Shown piece by piece: positions 25,842 through 36,735 of a stretch of 64,000 nucleotides of DNA (position 1 is the first letter of the stretch; each line of letters starts with the position of its first letter). The DNA is from Mercurialis annua (lineage: Eukaryota > Streptophyta > Magnoliopsida > Malpighiales > Euphorbiaceae). Position numbers and translations under genes: made by a program. The notes beneath the pieces are model-generated. The model ran no database searches. It worked only from the letters and a program-made list of their open reading frames with translations, and was not told where the DNA came from. The DNA lies in contig NC_065571.1 in assembly GCF_937616625.2 (NCBI RefSeq), forward strand, positions 52,561,651-52,625,650, read 5' to 3'.

Positions 25842-27125
25842 AATTCATTTTGGAGGCCCTAAACTATACGATTTTAGTTTATTTAGTCCCTCATTTTCTA
25901 TTTGACTTTCTCAGATTTTTAAACTTTCACTTTTTTGGACGACTTAAGGATCTAATCAGTTAGGCAAAAGGCTCATTTTAGCCTCTGAGGTCGGACCGAA
26001 AGAATAAATAAAACTCTGAGGTCGAAGTCTGCTCACTTTGATCCTTGATGTCGTCCAAAATGGTTTATATCACACCAAAAATTTAACTCTGTCAGTTTTT
26101 CTGTCAAGTGATGATGTGGCATGTATGGACAAAGTTCAAAAACATCCTTAATATTTAAAATACTTACCAATTTTATATTTATAATTTTTTTTAACAATTT
26201 TCACCCTCCTCTTCATTGAAATATCAATAATTAAAAAATTCTTAAAGTTAAAATATTAATTAAAATAATTAAAGCACAACTAAAGACTTCGAACCATAAT
26301 TAAATGCTACAAAATCCAATTAAATAAATTGAAATTTATTTAAACCAATTAATGTTAAGCTTAAGCTTAATTAAATTAAAAATTAAAAATTTAAACTTAA
26401 AAATTAAAAAAATAATAAAAATTCACCGGAGAAAACAAATAGGACGAACCCGTTCGTCATCTCCGGAGAAGAACAGCCCGGAGAAGACGAATGGGTTTGT
26501 CCCGTTCGTCTTCTCCAGTGACTTTTTCTAGTTGATTTTTTTTGCCGGAGATTGCAAATGTGGTTTTCGACGGGTGTTTGGGGGTGGGCGGATGAATTAT
26601 ATTTAATTAGTTGGATTTTGAAGCGTTTAATCTTGTTTCAAAATGTTTAATTGTGTTTTAATTATTTTAATAAATATTTTAATTTGAAATATTTTTTAAT
26701 TATTTGATATTTAAATGAAGAAGAGGGTGAAAATTGTTAAAAAAATTGAAAGTATAAAATTAGTAAGTATTTTAAACATTAAGGATTTTTTTGAACATTC
26801 TTTCTATGTGCCATGTTATCATTTGACAGAAGAAACTAGCAGAGACAAATTAGTGTGATGTTAGTCGTTTTGGACAACTACAGAGTGTGAAGTGAGCCAA
26901 CCTCGACCTTAGGGATTTATTAATTTTGTCGGTCTGATCTCAGAGGATAAAATGAGCCATTTGCCAATGAATTAAAAGGTGAAAGTTAAAGAACTCAATA
27001 AACCAAATGAGATTCACTTAAAGAATTAGTAAATAAAAAAATGAAAATTTAAAAGACTTGAAAAGGACGGACTTGATGAATCAAAATTGTATAATTTAGG
27101 AATTTTAAAATAGATTTAGTTTTAT
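25842..27125. repeat. Outer inverted repeat interrupted by the foldback element
   Basis: The left flank (about 25842-25950, containing CCTAAACTATACGATTTT) and the right flank (about 27000-27125, inverse complement containing CCTAAATTATACAATTTT) are imperfect inverted repeats. They bracket the 25963-26965 element. This suggests an older MITE into which the foldback inserted. Matching is moderate and the outer ends are approximate. Confidence 0.4.
25963..26965. mobile_element. 1-kb MULE-like foldback element
   Basis: The ends GGCAAAAGGCTCATTTTA and GGCAAATGGCTCATTTTA are inverted. Similarity continues inward for several hundred bases on each side, so most of the element could fold into one hairpin. 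Flanks AATCAGTTA (25954-25962) and AATGAATTA (26966-26974) match at 7 of 9 positions, consistent with an aged 9-bp MULE duplication. The middle (26420-26520) has a GC-richer imperfect palindrome around CGAACCCGTTCGTC. No transposase frame is present. Confidence 0.7.
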
Positions 27126-27171
27126 TTTTTATGTTTATTTGTTTATTTGCATACCAAACATGCACTTAAAA

Positions 27172-27740
27172 GGCACTCCCTCCGTTTCATAATATCTGTC
27201 GCATTTGAGAATTATTTTTGGTCCATAATATTTGTCACTTTAGAGTTTCAATATCGAGAAATTTTTCGTATTTGATGATTTAGCCTTTTGTTTTTTTTTT
27301 AATTCCAGATATCGAGAAATTTTTCATTTAAAAGATGTTGATATGGTGTTGAAACAGTGGTTATTTTGTTGTACAGATCAATATTTTTTAAAAAGAAAGT
27401 TGCTCGGTCCTTAAAATTGAAAAAAAATCTTATAAAAAATTGCCAAAATCGAAAGTTCATGTTAAAATTGCATAATACGTTAAAGTTCATGAATTTTAAA
27501 GAAATTACACCTTAAATGAAGTTTTATACTATAATATATACAAGACATCACTCTTAATTTTAAATATGAGGACATATTTATACTTTTTTAAAATTAATAT
27601 TTTGTGTAAGAGCTTAAATAGAAAAAAAAATTAGTTTAAATGTGCAGTGGAACAAAAATTAGTTAGTTGGGTCAAAATACATAAACGAGAAACATTAAAT
27701 TTTGAAGTGTTGGTCTTAAAATACAAGTTGAGGGAGTGGG
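27172..27740. mobile_element. Possible Stowaway-like relic
   Basis: The left end CACTCCCTCCGTTTCATAAT resembles the common plant Stowaway/mariner terminus. The inverse right end reads CCACTCCCTCAACTTG. Only about ten bases agree at the tips and a TA duplication is not certain, so the call is weak. The remaining sequence to 27950 is AT-rich with no gene. Confidence 0.35.
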
Positions 27741-28659
27741 ATGACCTTTTAGTCGTAACGAAATTAACTGTTTAATTGGATATTTTTCTCCATGCACTAC
27801 TGGTGTCTTTCTTCAAGATTTTCAAGAACTCAGAGAATTCAACAACAAAAACCCAAAAAAAGACTTACACTCATAATAATCTTCTTGAACCCTTAAAGGC
27901 TTCTCTCTTGTTTCCAGTACAAGAACAAGAATTCTCTTGAACTAACTACTCTTCTTGCTTCTCAAGACAAAATTGCGTTAAATAATTGTATGGAGATGTG
28001 GGAGCAAACCCTGTACGAACTGGAACAAGCGCCTGATGATCCAGAGATGGCAAGAAAACATTTCTCTCTTGTTTCCAATGAAAAAAAACAAGAATTTACT
28101 CCAAATCATATCATCAACATGGCCTGTACCAGAACTTTATACCCTTCTTTATGCTTCAATACTCTATCTTCCATTCAAATTCCCAAGAATTCTGCAACTT
28201 TTGGCCACATTCTTGAATTTACAATCAATGAAACTGAGAAATCTGTAGCCACCGCAAGAAAACATGTTACGGGTCTTCTTGGTTTTCAAGATTTGATTTC
28301 TCAAGAAAAGATTGCGTTAAAAGATTGTTTGGAGATGTTGGATCAAACCCGTTACGAACTCGAACAAGCACCTGATGATCTTCATGCATTTTATGCATCT
28401 AATCTCAAGACTCTGCTAAGTGCAGCAATGACTGATCAGCATACTTGCATTGACGGGTTCTCTGATTTCAAGAATCAGAAAGATTTGAAGTCCAAGATTC
28501 AAGACTTGTTTACTCCGATCACTGGTATGATTGGTAATTGTTTGCCAATCATCACATATATGGAGAGTGTAACTGATGAGGATATAAAAACTGTTCAAGA
28601 ACGGAAGAAGTTGGTTAAGTGGTTTCCAAGAAGCAGGTTTTACCCACGGATGGGTTCTA

Positions 28660-28917
28660 ATATTAGGCCTAACATTGTTGTTGCTAGAGATGGGAGTGGT
28701 AATTGTAGCTTGATTGGCGAGGCTATAAAGATGGCACCAAATGGAAGCAGGCATAGATTTGTGATCAAGATCAAGGCGGGAGTGTATAATGAGACGGAAA
28801 ATGTACCTAGAGAAAAGACTAATATCATGCTGATTGGAGATGGGATGAGCAAAACCATAATCACAGGGTCTAAAAACTTTGTTGATGGGTTTTCAACTTT
28901 TGATTCTGCTACTTTAA
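28660..28917 (+). repeat. Tandem PME segment, copy 1 (donor exon tail)
   Basis: The segment from the VVARDGSGN codons to the splice donor after SATL, with the start of the following intron (GTAAGTATTTCTAGCATG), recurs in shortened form near 29500-29740, 30220-30320 and 30820-30915. The introns also share long stretches (GGGACCCTATGTTGC). Whole genomic segments were therefore duplicated, not cDNA. Confidence 0.75.
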
Positions 28918-30999
28918 GTAAGTATTTCTAGCATGATTTCTTGTTTCTTAGATTGTTTTCTTTGTTTAGGGACCCTATGTTGCACGGAACCTTGTCGAAT
29001 CTTATGTTTCGGCGTTTCATTTCCGTTTCAGAAATGATTCTGAAAGTCTAAAACTTTATATTTGTAACCTGTTTCGACATTTCCTATGTTGCACGAAATG
29101 AAAACACTATAATTAATGGGGAATGGTGAAATAAGACATTTTACAAGAATATGTGACAAATATAAAGTTTCGAAGTTAATAGATGCATTTCGGAAAGTAA
29201 AACGCCGAAATGTAGCACTCGAGAAGTTTCCGTGCAACATAGCATTTGTCTGTTCTGAGACCTTGAGTAGTGATTGCTGTAATATCTTTCTCGAATTGTT
29301 TCAGCTGTGGCAGGTGACAGATTCCTAGCCAGAGACTTAACAATCATCAATACATCCGGGCCATATAAATTTCAAGCAGTAGCTGCAAGGGTTACCTCTA
29401 ACTCCGCATTTTACCGCTGCAACTTCAGTTCATATCAGGACACACTTTTCGCTCACTCCCTTCGCCAATTCTACCGCGAATGCACAATCCAAGGCATGAT
29501 TGTTGTTGCTTTGGATGGGAGTGGTAATTGTAGCTTGATTGGTGAGGCTATAGAGATGGCACCAAATGGAAGCAGGCACAGATTTGTGATCAAGGCGGGA
29601 GTGTATGATGAGACGGTGAATGTACCTAGAGAGAAGACTAATATCATGCTGATTGGAGATGGGATGAGCAGAACCGTAATCACAGGGTCTAAAAAATTCC
29701 TTGATGGGTTTTCAACTTTTGTTTCTGCTACATTAAGTAAGCTTCTTAGCATGATTTCTTGTTTTTTTTTTTTTTTGGGACCCTATGTTGCGGGGAACCT
29801 TATCGAATCTTATGTTTTGGCGTTTATTTCTGTTTCAGAAACGATTCTGAAAGTCTAAACCTTTATGTTTATAACCTTGTAAGAACTATTGTTTCTCCAT
29901 TTCAACATTTCCTATGTTGCACGGAAATGAAAACACTACAATGCGAAATGGTGAAATAATACTTTTTACAAGAAGATGTCACAAACATAAAGTTTGGAAG
30001 TTAATAGATGCATTTCGGAAAGTAAAACGCCGAAATGTAATAGTGGAGAATTTTTTTCGTGCAATGTAGAATTTTCCTATTTTGAGACCTTAAGTAGTGA
30101 TTGATGTAATTGTTTTCTCTAATTGTTTCAGCTGCGGCAGGCGATAGATTCCTAGCCAGGGACTTAACAAACATGGATACCTGCAACTACATTTCATATC
30201 AGGATACACTTTTCGCTCATATCATGCTGATTGGAGATGGGATGAGTAGAACGGTAATCACAGGGTCTAAAAGCTTTGTTGATGGGTTTCCAACTTTTGA
30301 TTCTGCTACCTTGAGTAAGCATTCTTACCATGATTTCTACTAGTTTCTTGCATTATTTCGTTGTTTTGGGACCCTATGTTGCACGAACCTTGTCAAATTT
30401 TATGTTTCATTTCCGTTTCAGGAATGATTAAGAAAATCTGAAACTTTAAATTTATGACCTTGTGTTTTGCTGTAATCCATTTCGACATTTGCCATGTTGC
30501 ACGGAAATAAAAAGTATAATGGGAAATAGTGATATAATACTTTTTACAAAAATGTATAGTTTTGAAGTTAATAGATGCGATTTCAGAAAGTAAAATGCTG
30601 AAATGTAAGATTTGAGAAGTTTCCGCATTTTTCTGTTTTGAGACCTTGAGTAGTGATTGCTGTCTCGAATTGTTTCAGCAGTGGCAGGTGACAGATTCCT
30701 AGCCAGGGACTTAGCAATTATCAATACATCCGGACCGAACAAATATCAAGCAGTAGCTGCAAGAGTTACCTCTAACTCTGCATTTTATCGCTGCAACTTC
30801 AATTCATATCAGTATACACCAAATGGAAGCAGTGTGATCAAGATCAAGGCAGTACTAATGCTGATTGGAGATGTGATTAGCAGAACAATAATTGACTCTG
30901 CTACCTTAAGTAAGCATCCCTTCCATGATTTCTTTCTAGTTCTTACCTTTTTGGACTTGATATTCAGACTTTGAGTGTTTGCTCATATCAATTGTGTAG

Positions 31000-31463
31000 G
31001 GGCTACACAGTGCAGTGTCAATGATCCCCCCATTGATTTAAATGACTTTTGGGAATGGGCACTAATTGATATACAACCTGAACTAGAGCAAGATGCTCCA
31101 ATCCAGCCTGAAAACAACCAAGCAAATGATGAAAATGGAGATGGTTATGGTTCCGATAGCGATTTAAGTGACGCCCCCTCAAGCGGATCATTAGTTGAAG
31201 TACTAGTCGAAACAGCGGCATTCACCGATGAGGCATATGAGCTAGTAGCATCTTTTCGCGTGATGGATTTTGCTAATCTCACAGAGATTAATCAATTTGT
31301 AGAAGGAAGGGTAAACGCTTACACAGATGTGAAAGGATTACCACCAATAGAGACAGTTGAATATGTAGATAATGCAGATCATGAATTAGTTATGGAAACA
31401 CTTACCTTGGAGGAAATTGCGTCGAGATTAAAATGGGTTTGGGTGGAACTCATTGGTGGCTAA
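31000..31463 (+). CDS. Acidic C-terminal exon of unknown origin in the chimeric locus
   Basis: An open stretch of 154 codons follows a plausible acceptor (ATTGTGTAG) and keeps frame with the upstream exons. It ends in TAA at 31461-31463. The encoded tail is strongly acidic (for example ENGDGYGSDSDLSD), with a more regular C-terminal part ending LKWVWVELIGG. It has no resemblance to pectinesterase that I can see, and I do not recognise the family. It could be a transposon or host gene piece joined by exon shuffling, or a separate short gene whose own start would be an ATG at 30975. Confidence 0.45.
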
Positions 31464-31478
31464 TTGTCAGAAAGTTTC

Positions 31479-31942
31479 ATGTAACGTAGAAATTGAGAAA
31501 AACAACAGCAACTAAAGACTGTAAAGCCAGATTAGAGATATGTTTTGAATGAGCTATCATAATATAGTATTGACAAACTGAATACAAGAAAGAAAGGCCT
31601 AGTTAAACACTTAACAGTGATTTCATCTCAGCAAATCGCTCTAGCTTTGTAGGGTAATCCAAGTCTTCATCCGAAAGAATAAAATTAGCCATCTGCAGAA
31701 AAATAAGAAAAAAATAGTTTCCAAAAGGACCAAAAGAAGCATCACAGTTGTATTGTTGATGTTGTACGAGAAAACACACCTCATCACTAATATGTGTTCG
31801 AGCACGGAAAGTGAGTCACTCGTGAATAATAACAGAAAATAAAAAGACCGTCAAACCTAGAACAAACTTACAGGCAAGATGGAAAAAAGTGATGGAAGAG
31901 TTGATGATGCTTGAGTTGAAAAACCTTGTGTCAACCAATAAC
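31479..31942 (-). pseudogene. Antisense fragment of COG3 (exons 14-16 with introns)
   Basis: Read on the minus strand, 31617-31692 closely matches COG3 exon 16 (ATTTTATTC.TTC.GATGAAGACTTGGATTACCCTA pattern). It is followed by the same downstream intron (AGGCCTTTCTTTCTTG, CTAGCTTTAC-like, CTATGTTACATG-like). Upstream, 31780 to about 31825 matches the last 40 bp of exon 15, with the same donor GTGTGTTTTCTC. About 31850-31942 matches exon 14 and its flanks (TTGGTTGACACAA, GTAAGTTTGTTCTAGGTTTGA). Introns are retained, so this is a genomic copy and not a retrocopy. Large parts of exons 14 and 15 are deleted (about 460 bp against about 815 bp in the source at 21870-22690). It starts only about 15 bp after the stop of the chimeric PME locus. 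Confidence 0.85.
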
Positions 31943-32204
31943 AATACACTATGACTTGGATTAGACACCTGGCATGTCCCCCGGAGTAATGGAAGTTTCA
32001 AGTTATGAATCTACCTCACTAGGATTCTGTCTTCAACTGCATTGTTCGGACACAAACACCCAACGAAATGAAAATTACAACCAGGAAAACTATGTAAATA
32101 ACAAATTCATGATATTGAACACTAACTAAAATCAGATGGGAACATGTTAGTAATTAGTAACCAAAAGTTACTAGACAACAGAATGAAGAGAGATTTGCTC
32201 AACC
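31943..32204. other. Unassigned stretch between COG3 fragment and LINE
   Basis: I see no gene here. On the minus strand one segment (about 32040-32060) looks like an intron end followed by a short exon, so more copied host sequence is possible, but the source was not recognised. Confidence 0.3.
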
Positions 32205-33984
32205 TGTTCTTCAATTCGCCATTTAGCTTCTCATTGTCGACGCAATATTCTTCGTGATAGCCTGCCTATTGCTGAATTAAGGGAAACAACCACTCATAAA
32301 AAAGATTCAGAATCTTGGAGAGGGAGGTCTCGTTCATGGAAAGTTTGGAAAAGGAAGCCTTCAACTTCGACAGTTCCTATTCGTAGAGCCCTTAACACCA
32401 TTCAAAAAGAGCTTAATTCTAGAAGTGTTATAAATATCACTGATAAGGATGCTAATCAGGATAATTCAATCACCAACCGCCAGGTTCCTATGGGAGCACA
32501 TGATTTTTACAGCTGCAACGGACATTAACGGAGTTAACCAAAGTTCACAAATCTCTGAAACTCGTCCTCAAGCTTATGAAGATCAGCTGCTCAATGTTGC
32601 TTCTAACTCAGGTCCTGATGATGCTCTCAGTGATGAAAGTATTCATCAAGTTAATAATGCTTCCCATTCTTAGGCAGATTTGGCAGAAATTGCAGATGAC
32701 TCCAATCAAGGATGGCATACAGCTTCCAAGAAGAAAAATAAGCAAAGTAAAAGCAGGCAATTGCTTACTAGTCTTCCAAAGCGTTCATCGAAATAAACTC
32801 AATTTATGAATTGCCTTTATTGGAATTGCAGGGGCATCGGTAATCCGAATACTCTTCGTATGCATTTTTCACAAGATTAATTTTCTTTGTCTTGCAGAAC
32901 CTAAAGTTTCCATTCAAGCCAATATTCCTCTTGGCTTTTGGAGATCCCTTGGGTTATATTTGGTTACTACTAGCATTGGCCCTATTGCTAATATTTGGGT
33001 TTTTGCTTCTCCTCATTTTATTTCTTCCTGGAATTGTCATACTCAGGATCAATGTGTCTCTATTGATTTTATCTTCAGAAATATTAATCATAGGGTGACT
33101 TTTGTTTATGCTAAGGCTTTAGCCTATTCTTGTCGTCGTCTTTGGCAGAATTTACGTGAGCTCTCAACTTCAGAGGATTATGTGACGGAGGTTTGGGTCA
33201 CCAATACTATTAACCCTCATCCGATGATTAATTTACAAATTAAGCAAAAGTCTCTCAGGTACAAGCTTCATTCTTGGGATTGGCAAGTCCTTGGTAATAT
33301 TTAGCAGGCAAAAAATGTTCTTCAAGATGTCCAAGATAATATTTGTCGCAATGGCTTTTCTGTTTCTCTTCATTTACAGGAAAGGAATTCAGTTTTAGAT
33401 CGTTACTTGCTGCAACAAGAGATTCTTGCTAAAGATAAAAGTCGTATAAAATGGCTCGAGGCTGGAGATCGTAACACTTCTTTTTCCATGGCATTGCTAA
33501 TAAAAAACCTTCGCTTGCGGGTATTCATATGTTAGAAATTGATAGTATTTTAACTGATGATCCCACTATCATTGAGAACCATGTCACCAATTTCTTTGCA
33601 AATTTATTTTCAGATGCAGCTGTGAATGACAATTCTGGTCACGATTCGCTTATTCGAGATTGCATTCCTTCTATTATTTCTGAAGGTAATAATGACATGC
33701 TTGTTGCTATTCCAACAGATGAGGAAATTCGTTCTACTATCTTCGGAATGGATTCTTCTAGTGCGCCAGGCCCTAACGGTTCACTGGTGTCTTCTTCAAA
33801 GAGTGTTGGGATATCATTAAACCTGATCTTATCAAGGCTATCCGCCATTATTTTTTTATCGCGGGTGAGATTGTTCCTGGCATTAATTCTAATTTAATGA
33901 TTCTCATTCCTAAAATTGAGCATGCTATTACTATTGATAAATTTCGTCCAGTTGTTCTGTCTAACTTTATTTAATGAGTTTTTC
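32205..33984 (+). mobile_element. LINE (L1-type) 5' fragment: ORF1 end, endonuclease, start of RT
   Basis: Broken frames read in order as an L1-type element. The end of an ORF1-like region lies at 32270-32700. The AP-endonuclease start is MNCLYWNCRGIGNP at about 32805, with later endonuclease segments at 32890-33240. A linker has SRIKWLEAGDRNTSF (33440-33490). The beginning of the reverse transcriptase follows (SSAPGPNG at about 33760, then KFRPVVLSN at 33940). Several stops and frame changes are visible (for example TAG at about 33302), so it is dead. The RT core with its catalytic residues is missing; the 3' part of a LINE of the same kind reappears at 37505. Confidence 0.85.
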
Positions 33985-33990
33985 ATTTGT

Positions 33991-34086
33991 CGAGTTGCTT
34001 AGGGGGTGCCAGCCTAGCTTAGCTGATATTTCTAGATGCATCTCCGACGATTAACTTGCTCGAATCTTAAAGAAAAAAAAAAAGAG
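33991..34086 (+). mobile_element. tRNA-derived SINE, TSD ATTTGT (copy 1)
   Basis: The A-box TAGCTTAGCTG matches the pol III consensus, the B-box-like GCTCGAATC follows, and the element ends in an A-rich tail. ATTTGT flanks it at 33985-33990 and 34087-34092. It sits at the truncated end of the LINE piece and is repeated at 53215-53311. Confidence 0.65.
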
Positions 34087-34273
34087 ATTTGTATCATTCC
34101 AAGATGAAGCTTCCTTCATAAGAATACACTGGGGCTTGGATTAGAGAAGGATTTATATGATCCTAAGAATCAGAAGCGGTCAACATAAATAAGACATTTT
34201 TATTATAGCAGACAAGAAATGTAATTGTAAAATAAAAAATACCTTGGCTCATTGTTTGAAGCATAGTAAAATT

Positions 34274-34414
34274 GAAATCAAGATTACATAAGACTAAATA
34301 TGAGATCAAGATAACATAAAGACTAAAAATGAGATCAAGATTGCATAAAGACTAAAAATGAGATCAAGATTGCATAAAGACTAAATATGAGATCAAGATT
34401 ATATCAGACTAATT
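34274..34414. repeat. 28-bp minisatellite, about 5 units (copy 1)
   Basis: Units of the form ATGAGATCAAGATTGCATAA plus AGACTAAA are repeated head to tail with small changes. The array overlaps the 3' end of the F-box coding region on the other strand. The equivalent array in copy 2 has one more unit. Confidence 0.8.
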
Positions 34415-35551
34415 ATGAGATGGGAATGAAAGAATTGGAGTTGGCCAATATGGAACCGGAAGCACAACGACATTGTGTATGCCGAGATTGGATGTGTCGC
34501 AATCATACTTGTTCCAAGTATCGGTTCTTAAATTGCACGAAACTACAGAACACTTATCCATATTCAAATAGATAGTGTCCGGATCATTAGGAGAGACGCC
34601 TATCACCTTTCCAATAAATTTGCCTTGCGTAATGGATCTATTCCTTAGATCATTAGGCATATTCATATTCCTTAAATCGACTTGGATAATTGAAAACTTT
34701 CTGAGAGTATAAATTTCCTTAATTATCATCCGAGTTTTGTAGACTTTAAATAAACGCAATGAGTCGCGACCTAGACCAAGGTGCATCCAAGTTGTTCTTT
34801 TAGGTAAAAAACGAAAGCACCTGCGCCTGTAGGCTGAATAGTAGAATATCCCATTTTTGACGAGCCAGTACATTTTATTGCGGTGAGGAACAGCAGGAGA
34901 GATGAGCGAAGACTCGTTCACTATCACATCCGCTGCTATAAATCCCGTAACAGCATCGGACCATTGTTTGCTTTCCGATGTAAAATATTTGGCGAGAAAT
35001 GCTTGTTTAAGGTGAGGACGACTTAGAATTGGACCGTAATCAAAAACAGCAACCACCTCAAACTTAAACTCGGAATTAATAGCACCAGCAGAGCAATAGT
35101 AAGGCTGACATGTGAAACCGGCAAGTAACGGTCTGGAAGGAAGAGGAGGGAGTTCAGCAAAGTGGTTTGTAAAAGGATTGCAAATATAACATATCAACTT
35201 CTCCACATCAAGGCATAAGCATAAATCATTGCAGGAACCCACAATTTGAACATTGTCAGGTTTCTCGTGATCGAAACACGGCAAGAAACTAAGGGAAGGC
35301 TTAGCCTGCAAACAATCAGGTTGGGCCTGGGGAGTTAAATTCCCAAAGCTGCCGAACAGTAACTCCGGTGGTGGTGGTTGGTGGCGGTTTTGGTGAGCTA
35401 TGAAGCCACTGACAAAATCAGGATTTGAAATAAGATTGAACCACCGTTTGCACACTGACTTGCAGACGAAAGTAGACTTGCAAGTAATTCGATTAAGGAT
35501 TTCTGATAAACTATCATCCGTGAGATCGGTAATACATGTTGTACTGCTCAT
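34409..35551 (-). CDS. F-box protein (copy 1)
   Basis: F-box proteins recruit substrates to SCF ubiquitin ligases through SKP1. This single-exon frame gives 380 aa. The F-box is at residues about 7-47 (TDLTDDSLSEILNRI, then CKSVCKRWFNLISNP, FVSGFIAHQ). The rest resembles the beta-rich F-box-associated region of plant F-box families, including CNDLCLCL followed by ICNPFTNHFAELP and later WMHLGLGRDSLRLFKVYK. The frame is intact. A near-identical paralogue lies at 53664-54815 within the tandem duplication. No intron is needed. The coding end runs into a minisatellite. The substrate is unknown. Confidence 0.88.
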   Translation of the reverse strand: MSSTTCITDLTDDSLSEILNRITCKSTFVCKSVCKRWFNLISNPDFVSGFIAHQNRHQPPPPELLFGSFGNLTPQAQPDCLQAKPSLSFLPCFDHEKPDNVQIVGSCNDLCLCLDVEKLICYICNPFTNHFAELPPLPSRPLLAGFTCQPYYCSAGAINSEFKFEVVAVFDYGPILSRPHLKQAFLAKYFTSESKQWSDAVTGFIAADVIVNESSLISPAVPHRNKMYWLVKNGIFYYSAYRRRCFRFLPKRTTWMHLGLGRDSLRLFKVYKTRMIIKEIYTLRKFSIIQVDLRNMNMPNDLRNRSITQGKFIGKVIGVSPNDPDTIYLNMDKCSVVSCNLRTDTWNKYDCDTSNLGIHNVVVLPVPYWPTPILSFPSHN

Positions 35552-36112
35552 TCTTGATGCTTCCTCTAAAATATATATAAAATAAATTAGTTAGCTTCAA
35601 TAATCCAAAAACTTTCAATCAGAATTTATTAGTTTACATCCTGAAACTAAGAATCATTAAAACCAATCTAAATTACGATTTTATACAGTTTAATCCAAAA
35701 AACATAAACGGTCAACACTCAATTTACAAATAATGAAATCGTAGCTTGCAAAAAAGAATACCTGAATCCATATAGAACAAATTGCTGGTTTGCTGCACCT
35801 TCTTAAGGAAGCCCTAGTCTCAAAGAGTTTTTATAGCAAAAGAGTTACGTGTTTAGGATGAACATACTCTCTAATCTATTAAATCAAAAATTAATGATAA
35901 TTATCTTATAATCTATTAAATTAAAAATCAGTGATAATTATTTAATAAAAGTTTAAGTAGTTTGAAAATGTTCTAGTTTTCTATTCCATGTCATCGGGTT
36001 TAATTTTTAAATATATCGTTTTTTAATTTAATATATAAAATTATTTAAATTATTTTTAAATACTCTAATCGAATTATATAAATTTATTTTATTTATATTA
36101 AAAAAACTATAA

Positions 36113-36150
<38 letters not shown>

Positions 36151-36735
36151 TAAATCATAAATTTATCATAAAAACTATCTAAATAAATTAAAACTAAATA
36201 TTGCTTCTTATAAAAATAAATTATTAATATTTTTATTAAATATTATATAATATAATATATTTATAATTTAATAAATAAAAACAAAAATTATACCCTTTAC
36301 AGTCACTTTATATCTAAATAGCAACAGTTAATCAAATCTCACCAAACACGTATGATCTATCAGTTACCAGCCAATAGTTATCAGCAACAGCTAACAGTTA
36401 CTAGTTACAAAAAACAACTGAACCAAACAGGCCCTTAAAAGGATAACTATATGATTTTGATTTTGCATATAGCAAAATCTTGAAACAATAGCAATCGGCC
36501 ATTTAAAATCAAAAATCATCACAAGAAAATTTGAATGAATAAATAAATACTAAAAAGGTGATTAATTAGTAAATAATTGATATGATAGCTCGGAACAAAA
36601 GAGTCTTCTGAAAGACATCTACACCAACATAAATAAAAACGCCATAATCAAATTATATTTTTGTAAAAGAGAAATACTCACGTGCGCATATATACACACC
36701 AAAAATTACTATTTTTTCACCCAAAAAAAATTATA
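35552..36735. other. F-box 5' flank, AT-rich, with (AT)16 microsatellite
   Basis: Presumed promoter and leader of the F-box gene (leftward transcription). It contains a dinucleotide AT run at 36117-36148 and a sequence ending CCAAACAGGCCCT near 36427-36435, which looks like the end of a plant MITE without an identified partner. No gene is seen. Confidence 0.5.

Larger units (their letters stand above)
27990..31463 (+). pseudogene. Chimeric pectinesterase-like locus with tandemly duplicated partial exons
   Basis: Exon A (27990-28917) encodes a PMEI-type domain and the first third of a PME domain (IVVARDGSGN, AGVYNE), ending at the family's usual splice site after SATL. Instead of one final exon there are three related exons: 29305-29736, 30132-30314 and 30679-30909. 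Each begins AGDRFLARDL, continues to FYRCNFSSYQDTL-like sequence where kept, then fuses to another copy of the exon-A tail (MLIGDGMSRT..SATL). All introns are phase 1 and all three repeat exons are multiples of three (432, 183, 231 nt). A last exon (31000-31463) adds an unrelated acidic tail. Joined, this gives 2,238 nt without a stop. None of the copies reaches DFIFGN or LGRPW, so no PME activity is expected. The 5' end is also unusual: no signal peptide is seen, and the first 30 residues repeat a piece found further on (YELEQAPDD). It is either a pseudogene or a new chimeric gene; expression is unknown. Confidence 0.65.

Noticed and set aside
27990..31463. Calling this locus a second functional pectinesterase
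   Set aside because: All copies lack the DFIFGN and LGRPW regions needed for catalysis, and no signal peptide is visible.
34387..34575. 62-aa plus-strand frame overlapping the F-box end
   Set aside because: Antisense shadow of the F-box coding region and minisatellite. The same shadow exists at 53642.
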